Shown one piece after another: positions 54,897-63,009 of a DNA stretch of 64,000 bases. The first letter of the stretch is position 1, and each line of letters opens with the position of its first letter. Position numbers and translations under genes: made by a program. The notes under the pieces are model-generated. The model ran no database searches. It saw only the letters and a list, made by a program, of their open reading frames with translations, and was not told the DNA's origin. This DNA is from Calothrix sp. PCC 7716 (GTDB lineage Bacteria > Cyanobacteriota > Cyanobacteriia > Cyanobacteriales > Nostocaceae), in NCBI RefSeq assembly GCF_019977735.1, contig NZ_AP025018.1:8374580-8438579 (forward strand). Direction: 5' to 3'.

Positions 54897-55161
54897 TGCC
54901 GCACGTCTCCTAAACAGTATCCAACTCTAATTTACATTCAATGTAACTGTTCAAAGGCGCCAATGGCAGTATGGATTTGTAATTATCATTGTCATATAAA
55001 TAATAGTAAGTACATAAAATATTTTATAAATACTCATTTCGGCTTATATCCTGGGTATCCTAAGCTCAAGAAATATTTCTACTAGAGAGATTGTTGGAAA
55101 TGTCTAAAAACATACATCAAACCCTCTCTAAGCCTTGATTTTTCATTTAAGGATACCAAAA

Positions 55162-56394
55162 ATGTTGGAAACACTGTTAATTGCTGCAAATAGCTTTATT
55201 TCGATTTGTTACTTTATAATTGCTTTTTTAATTTTGATGCCATTTTTACGAGGGCAACAAAAGACTTCTCTTGTGCTAGCTACTATAAGCGTGTTTTTTA
55301 GTTGCGGTTTAGGACATGGCGGACATGTTTTAATGATGGTATCCTCAAGTAATCAGCATTCTTTATTACTAAAATTTCAAGTAGGGGTAGATTTAATAAC
55401 CGCAGGCATTGCTATTACATATATTGCACTTCGACGCTATTATTCTTTTTTGGTGGATGCTCCACTTTTATTAAATCAAGCGCAAGATAAACTAGAATTT
55501 GCAAATGCTGAACTAAAAAATATTAATGCGAAGTTAGAGTTTAAAGCATCACAACTAGAGGCAACGTTACACGAACTTAGGCACACCCAAGCGCAACTAA
55601 TACAAAACGAAAAAATGTCTGCTTTGGGACAATTGGTAGCAGGTATTGCTCATGAAATTAATAATCCCGTAAATTTTATTTACGGCAATATTACGCATGT
55701 AACCCAATATATTCAAGGGTTAATGGATTTGCTTATATGTTATCGGCATGAGTATCCTAATACAACTTTGCTTTTACAAAATAAGGTAGAGCCAATTGAT
55801 ATTGAATTTATAATAACTGATTTACCTAAACTGTTGTCTTCAATAAAGGTTGGAACACAACGCATTCGAGATATTGTTCTTTCACTTCGTACTTTCTCTC
55901 GATTAGACGAAGCATCAATGAAAGCGGTTAACCTGCACGAGGGGATTGAATCAACGCTTCTAATTTTGCAAAGTCGGCTAAAAACCAAAGCGGGTATAGA
56001 AATTCAGGTTATTAAAAATTATTCTGAGTTGCCAAAGATAGAATGCTATCCAGGACAACTTAATCAAGTATTCATGAATATCTTATGTAATGCAATTGAT
56101 GCTTTAGAAATAACAAGTGACAAATCAAAACCAATAATTCAAATTCGGACTGAGCTTAATGAACAAAAGCGAGTTGTTATTGCCATTGCAGATAATGGAC
56201 AAGGAATACCTGAATCAATAGGAGCGCGAATATTCGACCCATTTTTTACCACAAAACCAGTTGGACAAGGTACAGGGTTAGGGTTATCAACTAGCTACCA
56301 AATAGTTGTTGATAAACACAGGGGTAATATTAAATTTACGTCTGTAACTGGAAAAACAGAATTCTTAATTGAAATTCCACTCAATCAAAGCTAA
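55162..56394 (+). CDS. Histidine kinase with ethylene-receptor-like membrane domain
   Basis: ATG 55162, with AAGGA just upstream, gives 410 residues. The N-terminus has three membrane helices (about 5-30, 35-60, 70-92) in a pattern like plant ETR1: Tyr17, Ile20 and a C-x3-H motif (Cys48, His52 in SCGLGH), while the residue matching ETR1 Asp25 is Asn10. A coiled-coil (about 105-150) leads to the kinase: H-box GIAHEINNPVNF with His164, N-box QVFMNILCNAIDAL, G1 DNGQGIPE and G2 GTGLGLSTSY. No receiver or cognate regulator lies next to it. The Cys/His pair in ETR1 binds the copper that binds ethylene, so a ligand-sensing role is inferred. Confidence 0.87.
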   Translation: MLETLLIAANSFISICYFIIAFLILMPFLRGQQKTSLVLATISVFFSCGLGHGGHVLMMVSSSNQHSLLLKFQVGVDLITAGIAITYIALRRYYSFLVDAPLLLNQAQDKLEFANAELKNINAKLEFKASQLEATLHELRHTQAQLIQNEKMSALGQLVAGIAHEINNPVNFIYGNITHVTQYIQGLMDLLICYRHEYPNTTLLLQNKVEPIDIEFIITDLPKLLSSIKVGTQRIRDIVLSLRTFSRLDEASMKAVNLHEGIESTLLILQSRLKTKAGIEIQVIKNYSELPKIECYPGQLNQVFMNILCNAIDALEITSDKSKPIIQIRTELNEQKRVVIAIADNGQGIPESIGARIFDPFFTTKPVGQGTGLGLSTSYQIVVDKHRGNIKFTSVTGKTEFLIEIPLNQS

Positions 56395-56453
56395 CGCGAC
56401 TGTGGACACGCTACGATGTTCGTGGAGTTGGTCGCGTGCAAGGTGTTGATAAA

Positions 56454-57665
56454 ATGAAGTGGTTATCAGTAGTTGGAATAGGTGAAGATGGGTTTTCGGG
56501 GTTAGGAAACATCGCGCGGTCTTTGGTTGACCAAGCATCTATATTGGTTGGTGGACGGCGCCATTTAGCGATGCTCAGTAATAATGATAATCGGGAGAAA
56601 CTTGTTTGGGGTTCACCGATACAGCACACTGTGGAAGAAATTATTAGTAGGCGCCCTAAGTCTGTTTGTGTTCTTGCTAGTGGTGACCCAATGTGTTTCG
56701 GCATTGGGGTTACTCTTACACGTTTTATCGATATATCAGAAATGACTATTATTCCCGCACCTTCTGCATTTAGTCTTGCTTGCGCGCGTTTAGGATGGTC
56801 TTTAACTGATGTAGAAACTTTTAGTTTGTGTGGGCGCCCAGTTGAATTAGCTAATTCATATTTTTACCCTGGTGCCAAATTACTTATTTTAAGCGCGGAT
56901 AAACATACACCTGGAATTATTGCTGAGAAATTGACAAAATCAGGATTTTGTGAAAGCAAAATTACGATTTTAGAACGAATGGGTGGTGTTGATGAGCGGA
57001 TAGTTACAGGTATTGCTTCGCAGAGTGGCGCGAATTTTACAGATATAGCGGATTTAAATACTATTGCCGTTGAGTGTATAGCTGATGTTGGAGTTACTGG
57101 TTTATCGAGATTAGCAGGTTTACCTGATAATGCTTATCATCATGATGGACAGTTAACCAAACGCGAAGTTAGAGCAGTAACTCTAGCTGTACTGGCGCCA
57201 AAACCAGGAGAATTGTTATGGGATGTAGGTGCAGGTTGTGGTTCAATATCTATAGAGTGGATGCGAAGTCATCAAAAGTGCCGTGCAATTGCGATTGAAC
57301 AAAGCACATCAAGATTACAGTATATATCTGATAATGCAGCTAATCTTGGAACTCCATATATAGACATAATTCAAGGTAAAGCACCTGATGCTCTACAAAA
57401 TTTATCTGCACCCAATGTCATATTTATAGGTGGTGGTGTAACATCCGAAGGCGTATTAGAAACTTGCTGGCAAGCATTACCTAAAAATGGGCGCCTAGTT
57501 GCGAATGTCGTCACCATAGAAGGAGAGCAAAAACTATTTGAATGGTATCAAAAAGTTGGAGGAGAATTATCTCGTATCGCAATTCAAAGAGCAGAACCAA
57601 TTGGTAAATTTATGGGGTGGAAAGCAATGGCGCCTGTTACACAATGGTCTGTAATTAAATCATAA
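56454..57665 (+). CDS. cobL: Precorrin-6Y C5,15-methyltransferase (decarboxylating), CbiE-CbiT fusion
   Basis: From ATG 56454 the protein has 404 residues starting MKWLSVVGIGEDGFSGLG. The N-terminal half (about 1-200) is the CbiE methyltransferase (VGIGEDG, VCVLASGDPMCFGIG, PAPSAFSLACARLGW). The C-terminal half (about 210-404) is CbiT with the SAM loop LWDVGAGCGSISIEWM and ALPKNGRLVANVV. It adds methyls at C5 and C15 and removes the acetate side chain during corrin ring synthesis. cobK and cbiD lie 1.3-3.3 kb away on the opposite strand, so the cobalamin genes are clustered but not in one operon. An earlier Met at 56436 is possible. Confidence 0.94.
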   Translation: MKWLSVVGIGEDGFSGLGNIARSLVDQASILVGGRRHLAMLSNNDNREKLVWGSPIQHTVEEIISRRPKSVCVLASGDPMCFGIGVTLTRFIDISEMTIIPAPSAFSLACARLGWSLTDVETFSLCGRPVELANSYFYPGAKLLILSADKHTPGIIAEKLTKSGFCESKITILERMGGVDERIVTGIASQSGANFTDIADLNTIAVECIADVGVTGLSRLAGLPDNAYHHDGQLTKREVRAVTLAVLAPKPGELLWDVGAGCGSISIEWMRSHQKCRAIAIEQSTSRLQYISDNAANLGTPYIDIIQGKAPDALQNLSAPNVIFIGGGVTSEGVLETCWQALPKNGRLVANVVTIEGEQKLFEWYQKVGGELSRIAIQRAEPIGKFMGWKAMAPVTQWSVIKS

Positions 57666-58069
57666 AACTATAAACCACAAAGCTCTCATCGACCCAACTG
57701 ATGGCATTTTTTGACTTTGACAGATAGCAGTACCTAGAACAATTGCATCAAAGTTTTGTGTCATAAATGAGTGAGTATTGACTGTTTTAGCTGACCGATT
57801 TTAGAAAATTCAGATTGAGCTAATCAGTGATAAAAATCATACGCCAAATGAAAAACACTTGCTTTTGTCTTGCTGTCAATACTTTTCGTCTATCTTCAAT
57901 CAGATTAACAGTTCTATCTTAAATAACATTAACAGTGTATAAATAATCTCCTTTTCAATTGATTGATAAATTAGATTTTTGTGACAAAATAGACAGCATG
58001 GTTAAAACTACCGCAATGTTACTATCTAGTAGAAAATATTGTTAGTTCAAGCTATAATGTAGAATACTT
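57666..58069. other. Gene-free stretch carrying a duplicated gene fragment
   Basis: About 400 bases with no ORF. 57791-57840 matches 58325-58374 at roughly 45 of 50 positions; that is the codon range around residues 20-37 of the 121-codon gene to the right (FYHWLAQSEFSKIG). The remainder shows AT-rich sequence only. The fragment is a remnant of a second copy of that gene. Confidence 0.65.
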
Positions 58070-58435
58070 TTATCGCCTCTGAAAATATTTATACTCTTCA
58101 TTTTCTATACATTTACGTAGATTTTGAAGAATTCTTAATCTATACGTAGCATCTTGATAATCTTGCTTAGATGATGAATTACCTAAAGAACCAAGTAATT
58201 CATCACTTTCTTGAACAATAGCGTTACGGAAGAAGTCGCTGAATTTCCTCCGGTTCATACCTTCAAGTTGAATTGCAGAAATGAGCGCAGTTTCTCCATC
58301 TACCGTAATTTCTTGAGTTTGAGGTTGACCAATTTTAGAAAATTCTGATTGAGCTAACCAATGATAAAAATCATCGGAAATTTCAATAGCTTCAGCTTCT
58401 TCTTTGTTATGTAAATAAAATGTGATATCTAACAT
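58070..58435 (-). CDS. Hypothetical protein, third gene of a compact module
   Basis: The 121-residue protein is not recognised. It begins MLDITFYLHNKEEAEAIEISDDFYHW, has acidic N- and central parts and a helical C-terminus (YQDATYRLRILQNLRKCIENEEYKYFQ). Its ATG overlaps the stop of the preceding gene by one base (TAATG) with AGGAGG ~8 bases upstream, so it is translationally coupled. A remnant of a second copy lies at 57791-57840. The three small genes look like a unit, possibly a toxin-antitoxin-like or conflict system, but nothing in the sequence proves it. Confidence 0.6.
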   Translation of the reverse strand: MLDITFYLHNKEEAEAIEISDDFYHWLAQSEFSKIGQPQTQEITVDGETALISAIQLEGMNRRKFSDFFRNAIVQESDELLGSLGNSSSKQDYQDATYRLRILQNLRKCIENEEYKYFQRR

Positions 58436-58641
58436 TAACTATCCTCCTGAACTATCAATTGTGTAAACTCACTCTCAGGAACATTTTCTGCATATGCTAT
58501 ATCATGTTCGTCGAATAATTTTCTTGCCTCCTTAGTAATTTTTCCTGTAGTTAAAACAGCGGATACACTTCCCTTTGCAACAATTTTTTTAGCTCTAACC
58601 AGACCTAGTACTTCGCGAGTCTTAATGTCGATATACGGCAT
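58435..58641 (-). CDS. Hypothetical small protein, second gene of the module
   Basis: The 68-residue protein starts MPYIDIKTREVLGLVRAKKIVAKGSVSAVLTTGKITKEARKLFDEHDIAYAENVPESEF. The end (EARKLFDEHDIAYAENV) recalls the tail of Mrr-like restriction endonuclease folds (a helix followed by a strand after -KK-AxExAxxxGIxLI), but the catalytic core is absent, so I do not assign that function. It starts 13 bases downstream of the first gene and overlaps the third by one base. Basic in the centre, acidic at the end. Confidence 0.5.
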   Translation of the reverse strand: MPYIDIKTREVLGLVRAKKIVAKGSVSAVLTTGKITKEARKLFDEHDIAYAENVPESEFTQLIVQEDS

Positions 58642-58654
58642 TTACAACACTCTA

Positions 58655-58945
58655 TTACTTATTATACTTGGCATATATCCCACGCACAATCTCTTTGACT
58701 CGTGGTTCGTCTTCTTGTTTCTGGTAAAATATATCACCCCTAGAATCGTTGCCTCTGGTTCTTTGGGAAGGAATTCCTTCTGCTTCTAGTCTAGAAATAA
58801 CCCAACCTATAAAATGTTTATGAACCTGTAGCTGATATATCATTTCATCTTCATCGGTTTCCCACTGTTTATCTACCATTAATAACTCTCCGCACTCTAT
58901 ATAATATGTTTGATTAAATGCCCGTAACTTCAAAACTTTCTTCAA
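58655..58945 (-). CDS. Hypothetical protein, first gene of the module
   Basis: The 96-residue protein starts MKKVLKLRAFNQTYYIECGELLMVDKQWETDEDEMIYQ and contains RLEAEGIPSQRTRGNDSRGDIFYQKQ before a helical end (KEIVRGIYAKYNK). I do not recognise a family. The RTRGNDSRGD segment is unusual and could bind nucleic acid or phosphate. It lies 5 bases after cobK's stop in the same direction, so the module may be transcribed with cobK, although the products show no corrin-linked feature. Confidence 0.55.
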   Translation of the reverse strand: MKKVLKLRAFNQTYYIECGELLMVDKQWETDEDEMIYQLQVHKHFIGWVISRLEAEGIPSQRTRGNDSRGDIFYQKQEDEPRVKEIVRGIYAKYNK

Positions 58946-58950
58946 AAAAT

Positions 58951-59757
58951 TTAATAAACACCTAGTTTAGACACTAACCACGCCATCGCATCCTCAACGC
59001 AAGCAGTCTTTTCTCCTTCTGGCATCACAGCACGCTGCACCATCACTACTTTTATTCCTAATTCCCGCGCTGCGATAATTTTTGCATAAGTGGCACCACC
59101 ACCGCTATTTTTACTAACGATAGTATCTATTTCGTACTCAAGCAAAAGTTTCTTCTCATCTTGGAGCGAAAAAGGACCACGTGCGAGTATTAATTTTCCT
59201 GATGGTAAGGGTATACCAGGTGAGGGAGGGTCTATCGCGCGCATCAAAAACCAGATATTATCAAGATTGGCAAAAGGCGCCAGTTGTTGTCTACCAATGG
59301 TAAGAAATACTCGTTTTGATAAACTAGGGAGAATATTTGCTGCTGTTTCGACACTTTCTACTTCTATCCAATTATCACCCTTATTCTTTTCCCATGCGGG
59401 ACGAATAAGCATTAAACTAGGAATTCCAACTTCCTTGACTGCTGCTGCTGCATTCCATGATATTTGAGAGGCAAATGGGTGAGTTGCATCAATAAGTAAA
59501 TCTATTTGTTCTGTGCGTAAATAGTTTATCAACCCATCAATGCCACCGAAACCACCTATCCTAACAATTCCAGGTACTTCACCCGGTTGGCTGGTGCGAC
59601 CTGCAAGCGAAACCTTAACCTTAAGATTTGGTATAGTATAAGCTATCGCTGCAAGTTCGGAAGCATCACCTGTTCCACCTAATATTAACAAAGAAACTTC
59701 TTTCTCCTCTTCCTTTGTGTCCTTTGTGTCCTTTGTGTCCTTTGTGGTTCGTTTCAT
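58951..59757 (-). CDS. cobK: Precorrin-6A reductase with repeat-expanded N-terminus
   Basis: The 268-residue protein shows the CobK/CbiJ pattern: LLILGGTGDASELAAIA (NADPH loop), VRIGGFGGIDGL, LLIDATHPFASQIS, TIGRQQLAPFA and SKNSGGGATYAKIIAARELGI. It reduces precorrin-6A to precorrin-6B in cobalamin synthesis. Relatives usually start M-K-x-LLILGGTG. Here MKR is followed by TTKDTKDTKDTKEEEKEVS before LLILGG. The insertion is encoded by four copies of a 9-base repeat (59712-59747), so it seems to be an in-frame repeat expansion just after the start. cbiD lies upstream (84 bases) in the same direction. Confidence 0.93.
   Translation of the reverse strand: MKRTTKDTKDTKDTKEEEKEVSLLILGGTGDASELAAIAYTIPNLKVKVSLAGRTSQPGEVPGIVRIGGFGGIDGLINYLRTEQIDLLIDATHPFASQISWNAAAAVKEVGIPSLMLIRPAWEKNKGDNWIEVESVETAANILPSLSKRVFLTIGRQQLAPFANLDNIWFLMRAIDPPSPGIPLPSGKLILARGPFSLQDEKKLLLEYEIDTIVSKNSGGGATYAKIIAARELGIKVVMVQRAVMPEGEKTACVEDAMAWLVSKLGVY
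59712..59747. repeat. Tandem repeat inside cobK (9-base unit CCTTTGTGT)
   Basis: Four head-to-tail copies; read on the minus strand they encode repeated T-K-D. This class of CTTTGTGTC repeats is otherwise usually seen between cyanobacterial genes. The 9-base period keeps the frame whatever the copy number. Confidence 0.95.
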
Positions 59758-59841
59758 TAATCTACATTTTTATTTTAAATTAATTATACGTGTTGCCGAA
59801 CGTTTGGTGGGGGCGGGTTTAGAGGATTATTAGTTTTAGTT

Positions 59842-60912
59842 TTATTGTGGATAGTTGTTTAACCCGCCCCTACGGGTTATTATTTCTCCTTTACGGTCGA
59901 ATAAAATTACTTCTACCTTTATAAAAACATTCGCGTATTTTTTTATGTAACTTTCTGCTTTCTGGATAATTTTATCTGCTAAATATTCAAATACTTTATC
60001 TGCTAATCCTAATTCAATTAAAACTTTATGTGCTGCGTCTGCAGTATGAGCTTCTAATACTGCTTTTACCACTTGAATATCTCCTCCTACTTCTACAACA
60101 GCAGCAGCAATAATTTCTAATTTGGCATCAGCTAAATGACTCGATGTATTAAAAATACCACCTGCTAATTTAATTAGCTTTCCTTGATATCCTAATAATA
60201 ATACTGAATTCGCTTTATACAAACCTGCCTCTACAAGCAAGGCGCCTATCCAGTTTCCTGTTTGTACGATATTATCCTCTGGTATAGATAAACGTTTTGC
60301 GACAGAGAAACCATTGCTACCTATACAAAATACTAAATTCGGATTCTTTTTAACTTTGTCTTGTAAATTAGTACGGAATTCTTCTAAGTGTTCTTCAGCA
60401 CTTAGTGGTTTTGAAATACCGCTGGTACCTAGTAAAGCTAAACCTTCTAATATACCGAAAGCTTCATTTGATGTACGTTGTGCAAGCAGGCGCCCTTCTG
60501 GGAAAATAATTCGTACTGTAGCAGTTTTATCTTCGGGTATTATAGATAGTAAATTTGTCTCAAATAATCGACGAGCAAAGCTGTAAATAGCTGCTTCACC
60601 CATTTGATTTTTGCCTAACCCTTCACCCGCTTCAAGTACCAATACTTGCTCTTGTCGTGGTGATAACTTTACTAATGCCCAAATTGGAGTATTCTTTGTT
60701 AAATCTAAATTGTCTCCTGGGTCGCTTTTTGTAATAGCCAAAGCTATATGCGTTTCTAAAGCAGCAACTTGCTGTATCTCTATTATTGCTGTATTGTCAA
60801 GCAAATCAAGAGTAACAGTAGATATAGATTCTGTTGTATTTTGTAAACGAAGCAAAGCAGCCTTTGCCGCAGCAACTGCGAAAACTGGTAGAGTGTAACC
60901 TGTACGTGCCAT
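59842..60912 (-). CDS. cbiD: Cobalt-precorrin-5B C1-methyltransferase
   Basis: From ATG 60912 the protein has 356 residues starting MARTGYTLPVFAVAAAKAALLRL (CbiD N-terminal methyltransferase core). Further CbiD features are TKSDPGDNLDLTKNTPIWA, VLEAGEGLG, GTSGISKPLSAEEHLEEF and GNWIGALLVEAGLY. CbiD places the methyl group at C1 of the corrin ring in the anaerobic route. Together with cobK and cobL it makes a partial cobalamin cluster; the other pathway genes must lie elsewhere. Two extra residues up to 60918 are possible. Confidence 0.95.
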   Translation of the reverse strand: MARTGYTLPVFAVAAAKAALLRLQNTTESISTVTLDLLDNTAIIEIQQVAALETHIALAITKSDPGDNLDLTKNTPIWALVKLSPRQEQVLVLEAGEGLGKNQMGEAAIYSFARRLFETNLLSIIPEDKTATVRIIFPEGRLLAQRTSNEAFGILEGLALLGTSGISKPLSAEEHLEEFRTNLQDKVKKNPNLVFCIGSNGFSVAKRLSIPEDNIVQTGNWIGALLVEAGLYKANSVLLLGYQGKLIKLAGGIFNTSSHLADAKLEIIAAAVVEVGGDIQVVKAVLEAHTADAAHKVLIELGLADKVFEYLADKIIQKAESYIKKYANVFIKVEVILFDRKGEIITRRGGLNNYPQ

Positions 60913-60951
60913 TAGCATCCCTCTGCCTGTGCCAAAAGTTTAATATAAAAG

Positions 60952-60969
60952 GCGGGCAAGGATGCCCGC
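60952..60969. repeat. CAGGCATCC-family hairpin, GCGGGCA variant
   Basis: GCGGGCA and TGCCCGC arms where other copies have CAGGCA/TGCCTG. The paired changes keep the stem, which suggests that structure rather than sequence is kept. Confidence 0.75.
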
Positions 60970-60970
60970 T

Positions 60971-61044
60971 CCACAAGATATATTTCCACAAGATATATTT
61001 CCACAAGATATATCTCCACAAGATATATCTCCACAAGATATATA
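60971..61044. repeat. Tandem repeat of a 15-base unit (CCACAAGATATATTT)
   Basis: About five copies, three of type ATATATTT/ATATATCT alternating. They follow directly on the GCGGGCA hairpin, whose 3' flank CCACAAG is the seed of the unit. The end lies 5 bases from the hsp20 stop codon. Confidence 0.95.
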
Positions 61045-61049
61045 GATAA

Positions 61050-61565
61050 TTATGCCTTTTGAACAGGAACATCTAAAATTTTCGGCGCCTCCCACGGTAC
61101 ATTTGAACCAGGTAGCGTGCGGTTGTCGTCACCGAAGTTGATTTTCACGATTTTAGATTTGGCATCTTGGTCTTTGGGTAATATTAAAGTTAAGATACCA
61201 TTCTTGAATTCAGCATTTACCTGTTCGTTTCTTACAGGCATTGGTAAGTTAATAACTCGTTGAAATTTACCATACTGAAATTCTGTATGATAAAAGCCCT
61301 GTTCATTTGAGTTATTATGGTAACGTATTTCACCCTTAATTAATACTGCTTGTTGTGCAACATGAACCTCTAAGTCTTTACCGTCAATGCCTGCTATTTC
61401 AGCGCGTAAAATCAAGCTATCGTTTGTGTCTCTTAGTTCAATATTGGGTTTTTGTAGTGCTGGTAAGTTATAGCTACTACCTCCAAATATCTCATCAAAC
61501 ATTTTATCGATTTGACGGTGTAAGATTTCAATTTCTTGAAAGGGGCGCCAGCGTATTAGTACCAT
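61050..61565 (-). CDS. Hsp20 / alpha-crystallin-type small heat-shock protein
   Basis: The 171-residue protein starts MVLIRWRPFQEIEILHRQIDKMFDEIFGG. The alpha-crystallin domain (about 40-140) shows PNIELRDTNDSLILRAEIAGIDGKDLEVHVAQQAVLIKGE and the conserved A-x-x-x-n-G-I/V-L motif (NAEFKNGILTLILPK). A short tail with IVKINF and DVPVQKA follows, containing an I-x-I-like element (ILDVPV). It holds unfolded proteins in the cytoplasm and probably forms oligomers. An inverted repeat of a heat-shock operator type was not seen. The gene is divergent from the hydrolase gene, with only 52 bases between starts, so the two promoters must overlap. Confidence 0.93.
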   Translation of the reverse strand: MVLIRWRPFQEIEILHRQIDKMFDEIFGGSSYNLPALQKPNIELRDTNDSLILRAEIAGIDGKDLEVHVAQQAVLIKGEIRYHNNSNEQGFYHTEFQYGKFQRVINLPMPVRNEQVNAEFKNGILTLILPKDQDAKSKIVKINFGDDNRTLPGSNVPWEAPKILDVPVQKA

Positions 61566-61617
61566 ATTTATAATTCACCTGAATGCCTTTTCTTTAAATA
61601 TAGCGAGAATTCAAAAA

Positions 61618-62472
61618 ATGATGCCTGTACGTTATACCTATACAAAACCCGATATCGAGTTATCTTACCTCGAATGGAATCAAGGAAACGAACCATTACT
61701 CTTACTGCACGGTATGGCAGATAATGCCTTAGTTTGGTTGAGTACTGCTGAGTATTTAGCACGTGATTATCATATTGTGGCGCCAGATATGCGCGGTCAT
61801 GGCGAAAGCGGCAAACCTGAAAAAAACTGTTATAGTTTTGAGCTAGCGATAAATGACCTCGAAGCACTAATGGATAAACTCGGTTGGTCATCTGCTCATG
61901 TAGTAGCACATTCGTGGTCGGGAAAGCTTGCGGCAATTTGGGCACGTCAAAATCCAAGGCGCCTGCGGAGTATGATATTGGTAGACCCAATTTTTATCTG
62001 GAAAATACCTAGTATTTTTAAGCTTACATTTCCATTTTTATACAAAGTATTACCTTTTCTCCAAGGAATGGGGCCTTTCTCTAGTTATGAAGCTGCTATA
62101 GAAAGAGCTAGACAAATGAACCAATATAAAGATTGGACATCTTTACAGCAAGAAGTTTTTCAAGCCAGTATTGAGCAAAAATTAGATGGAACTTGGGGTA
62201 GCAAATTTACTATAGCCGCACGCGATGGAATTTTTGAGGAAGTTATGCGCGCTCCTGGTTTTACAACACCCATTGATACACCGTCTTTGTTTATCCAGCC
62301 AGAAAAAGGTGTAAATCGTCAAGAATGGCAACTCAAACCCTATAAAACTTACCTAAAAAATTTGCATGTGACAAGAGTACCCGGTAATCATTGGGCATTT
62401 TTGACTAAACCGGAAGAGTTTAATCGAACGGTTGAAAAGTTTTTGGGAGAGCAAAAAGACTTATTGACCTAG
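61618..62472 (+). CDS. Alpha/beta hydrolase
   Basis: The 284-residue protein has the alpha/beta-hydrolase layout: LLLLHGMADNALVW (oxyanion region), VAPDMRGHGESGKPE, nucleophile Ser in VVAHSWSGKLAA (near 102), acid in the strand following LFIQPEKG, and His in VPGNHWAFL. The cap domain (about 125-200) is hydrophobic and large. Substrate unknown. It lies next to hsp20 but in the opposite direction. There are two adjacent Met codons (61618 and 61621); either could be used. Confidence 0.88.
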   Translation: MMPVRYTYTKPDIELSYLEWNQGNEPLLLLHGMADNALVWLSTAEYLARDYHIVAPDMRGHGESGKPEKNCYSFELAINDLEALMDKLGWSSAHVVAHSWSGKLAAIWARQNPRRLRSMILVDPIFIWKIPSIFKLTFPFLYKVLPFLQGMGPFSSYEAAIERARQMNQYKDWTSLQQEVFQASIEQKLDGTWGSKFTIAARDGIFEEVMRAPGFTTPIDTPSLFIQPEKGVNRQEWQLKPYKTYLKNLHVTRVPGNHWAFLTKPEEFNRTVEKFLGEQKDLLT

Positions 62473-62572
62473 AAAACCTGTGAGTAAAAGTGGCGCCAGA
62501 ATTAGTACGGCTAAGATAACCACCACAGTTACAGGGTCGATGTTGATAATGTTCTTGTCAGGTTGTGGCATA
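62461..62572 (-). pseudogene. Possible frameshifted small membrane protein gene
   Basis: On the minus strand ATG 62572 opens MPQPDKNIINIDPVTVV, then at GGTGGG (near 62520-62525) the frame shifts. In the other frame the sequence continues with VILAVLILAPLLLTGFLGQ and a stop at 62461. One extra G in the GGG run would explain both halves as a single ~36-residue protein with a soluble start and one transmembrane helix. Either it is a true pseudogene or a sequencing slip. It overlaps the hydrolase gene's 3' end. Confidence 0.4.
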
Positions 62573-63009
62573 CTACACCTTGTGTTAACTTCATAGTTAA
62601 TTTTACATAAAAATATCATTTTGTTTCTAGATGGCTCGCAAATAAACCCGAAATTTTACGGTTGGTGTCAGGCGCCTGTCTGGTGGAATATATAAATATA
62701 GGTATACTTACTGGATATTTCAGGGCTGTTTTAAATAGCTAGGATTTACGTAAAGAAACCTGGTTTCTACGCAAAATCGTCATTTTTATTACATGCTATC
62801 AACGAAGAAACCAGGTTTCTAGGTTTTCGATTGAATATCTTTTGGTATAAACTATATGACACTTTATAGTGTAAATTTGTCTTGTAAATAAATACAAATA
62901 AGTTTTAAATTTTAAGTTGAAATTTTGAGAAGTTTGATATTGAATCTCAAACTCAACATTTACAATCTAAAATTTATTTGGCTTTGGGTGCCAACATAAA
63001 ATAATTACT
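62573..63009. other. Gene-free spacer with palindromic repeats
   Basis: About 435 bases. AGAAACCTGGTTTCT (62754-62768) and AGAAACCAGGTTTCT (62806-62820) are two copies of a 15-base near-palindrome in a set of small repeats. The rest is AT-rich and should hold the promoter of the PIN-PhoH gene. No ORF was found. Confidence 0.6.
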
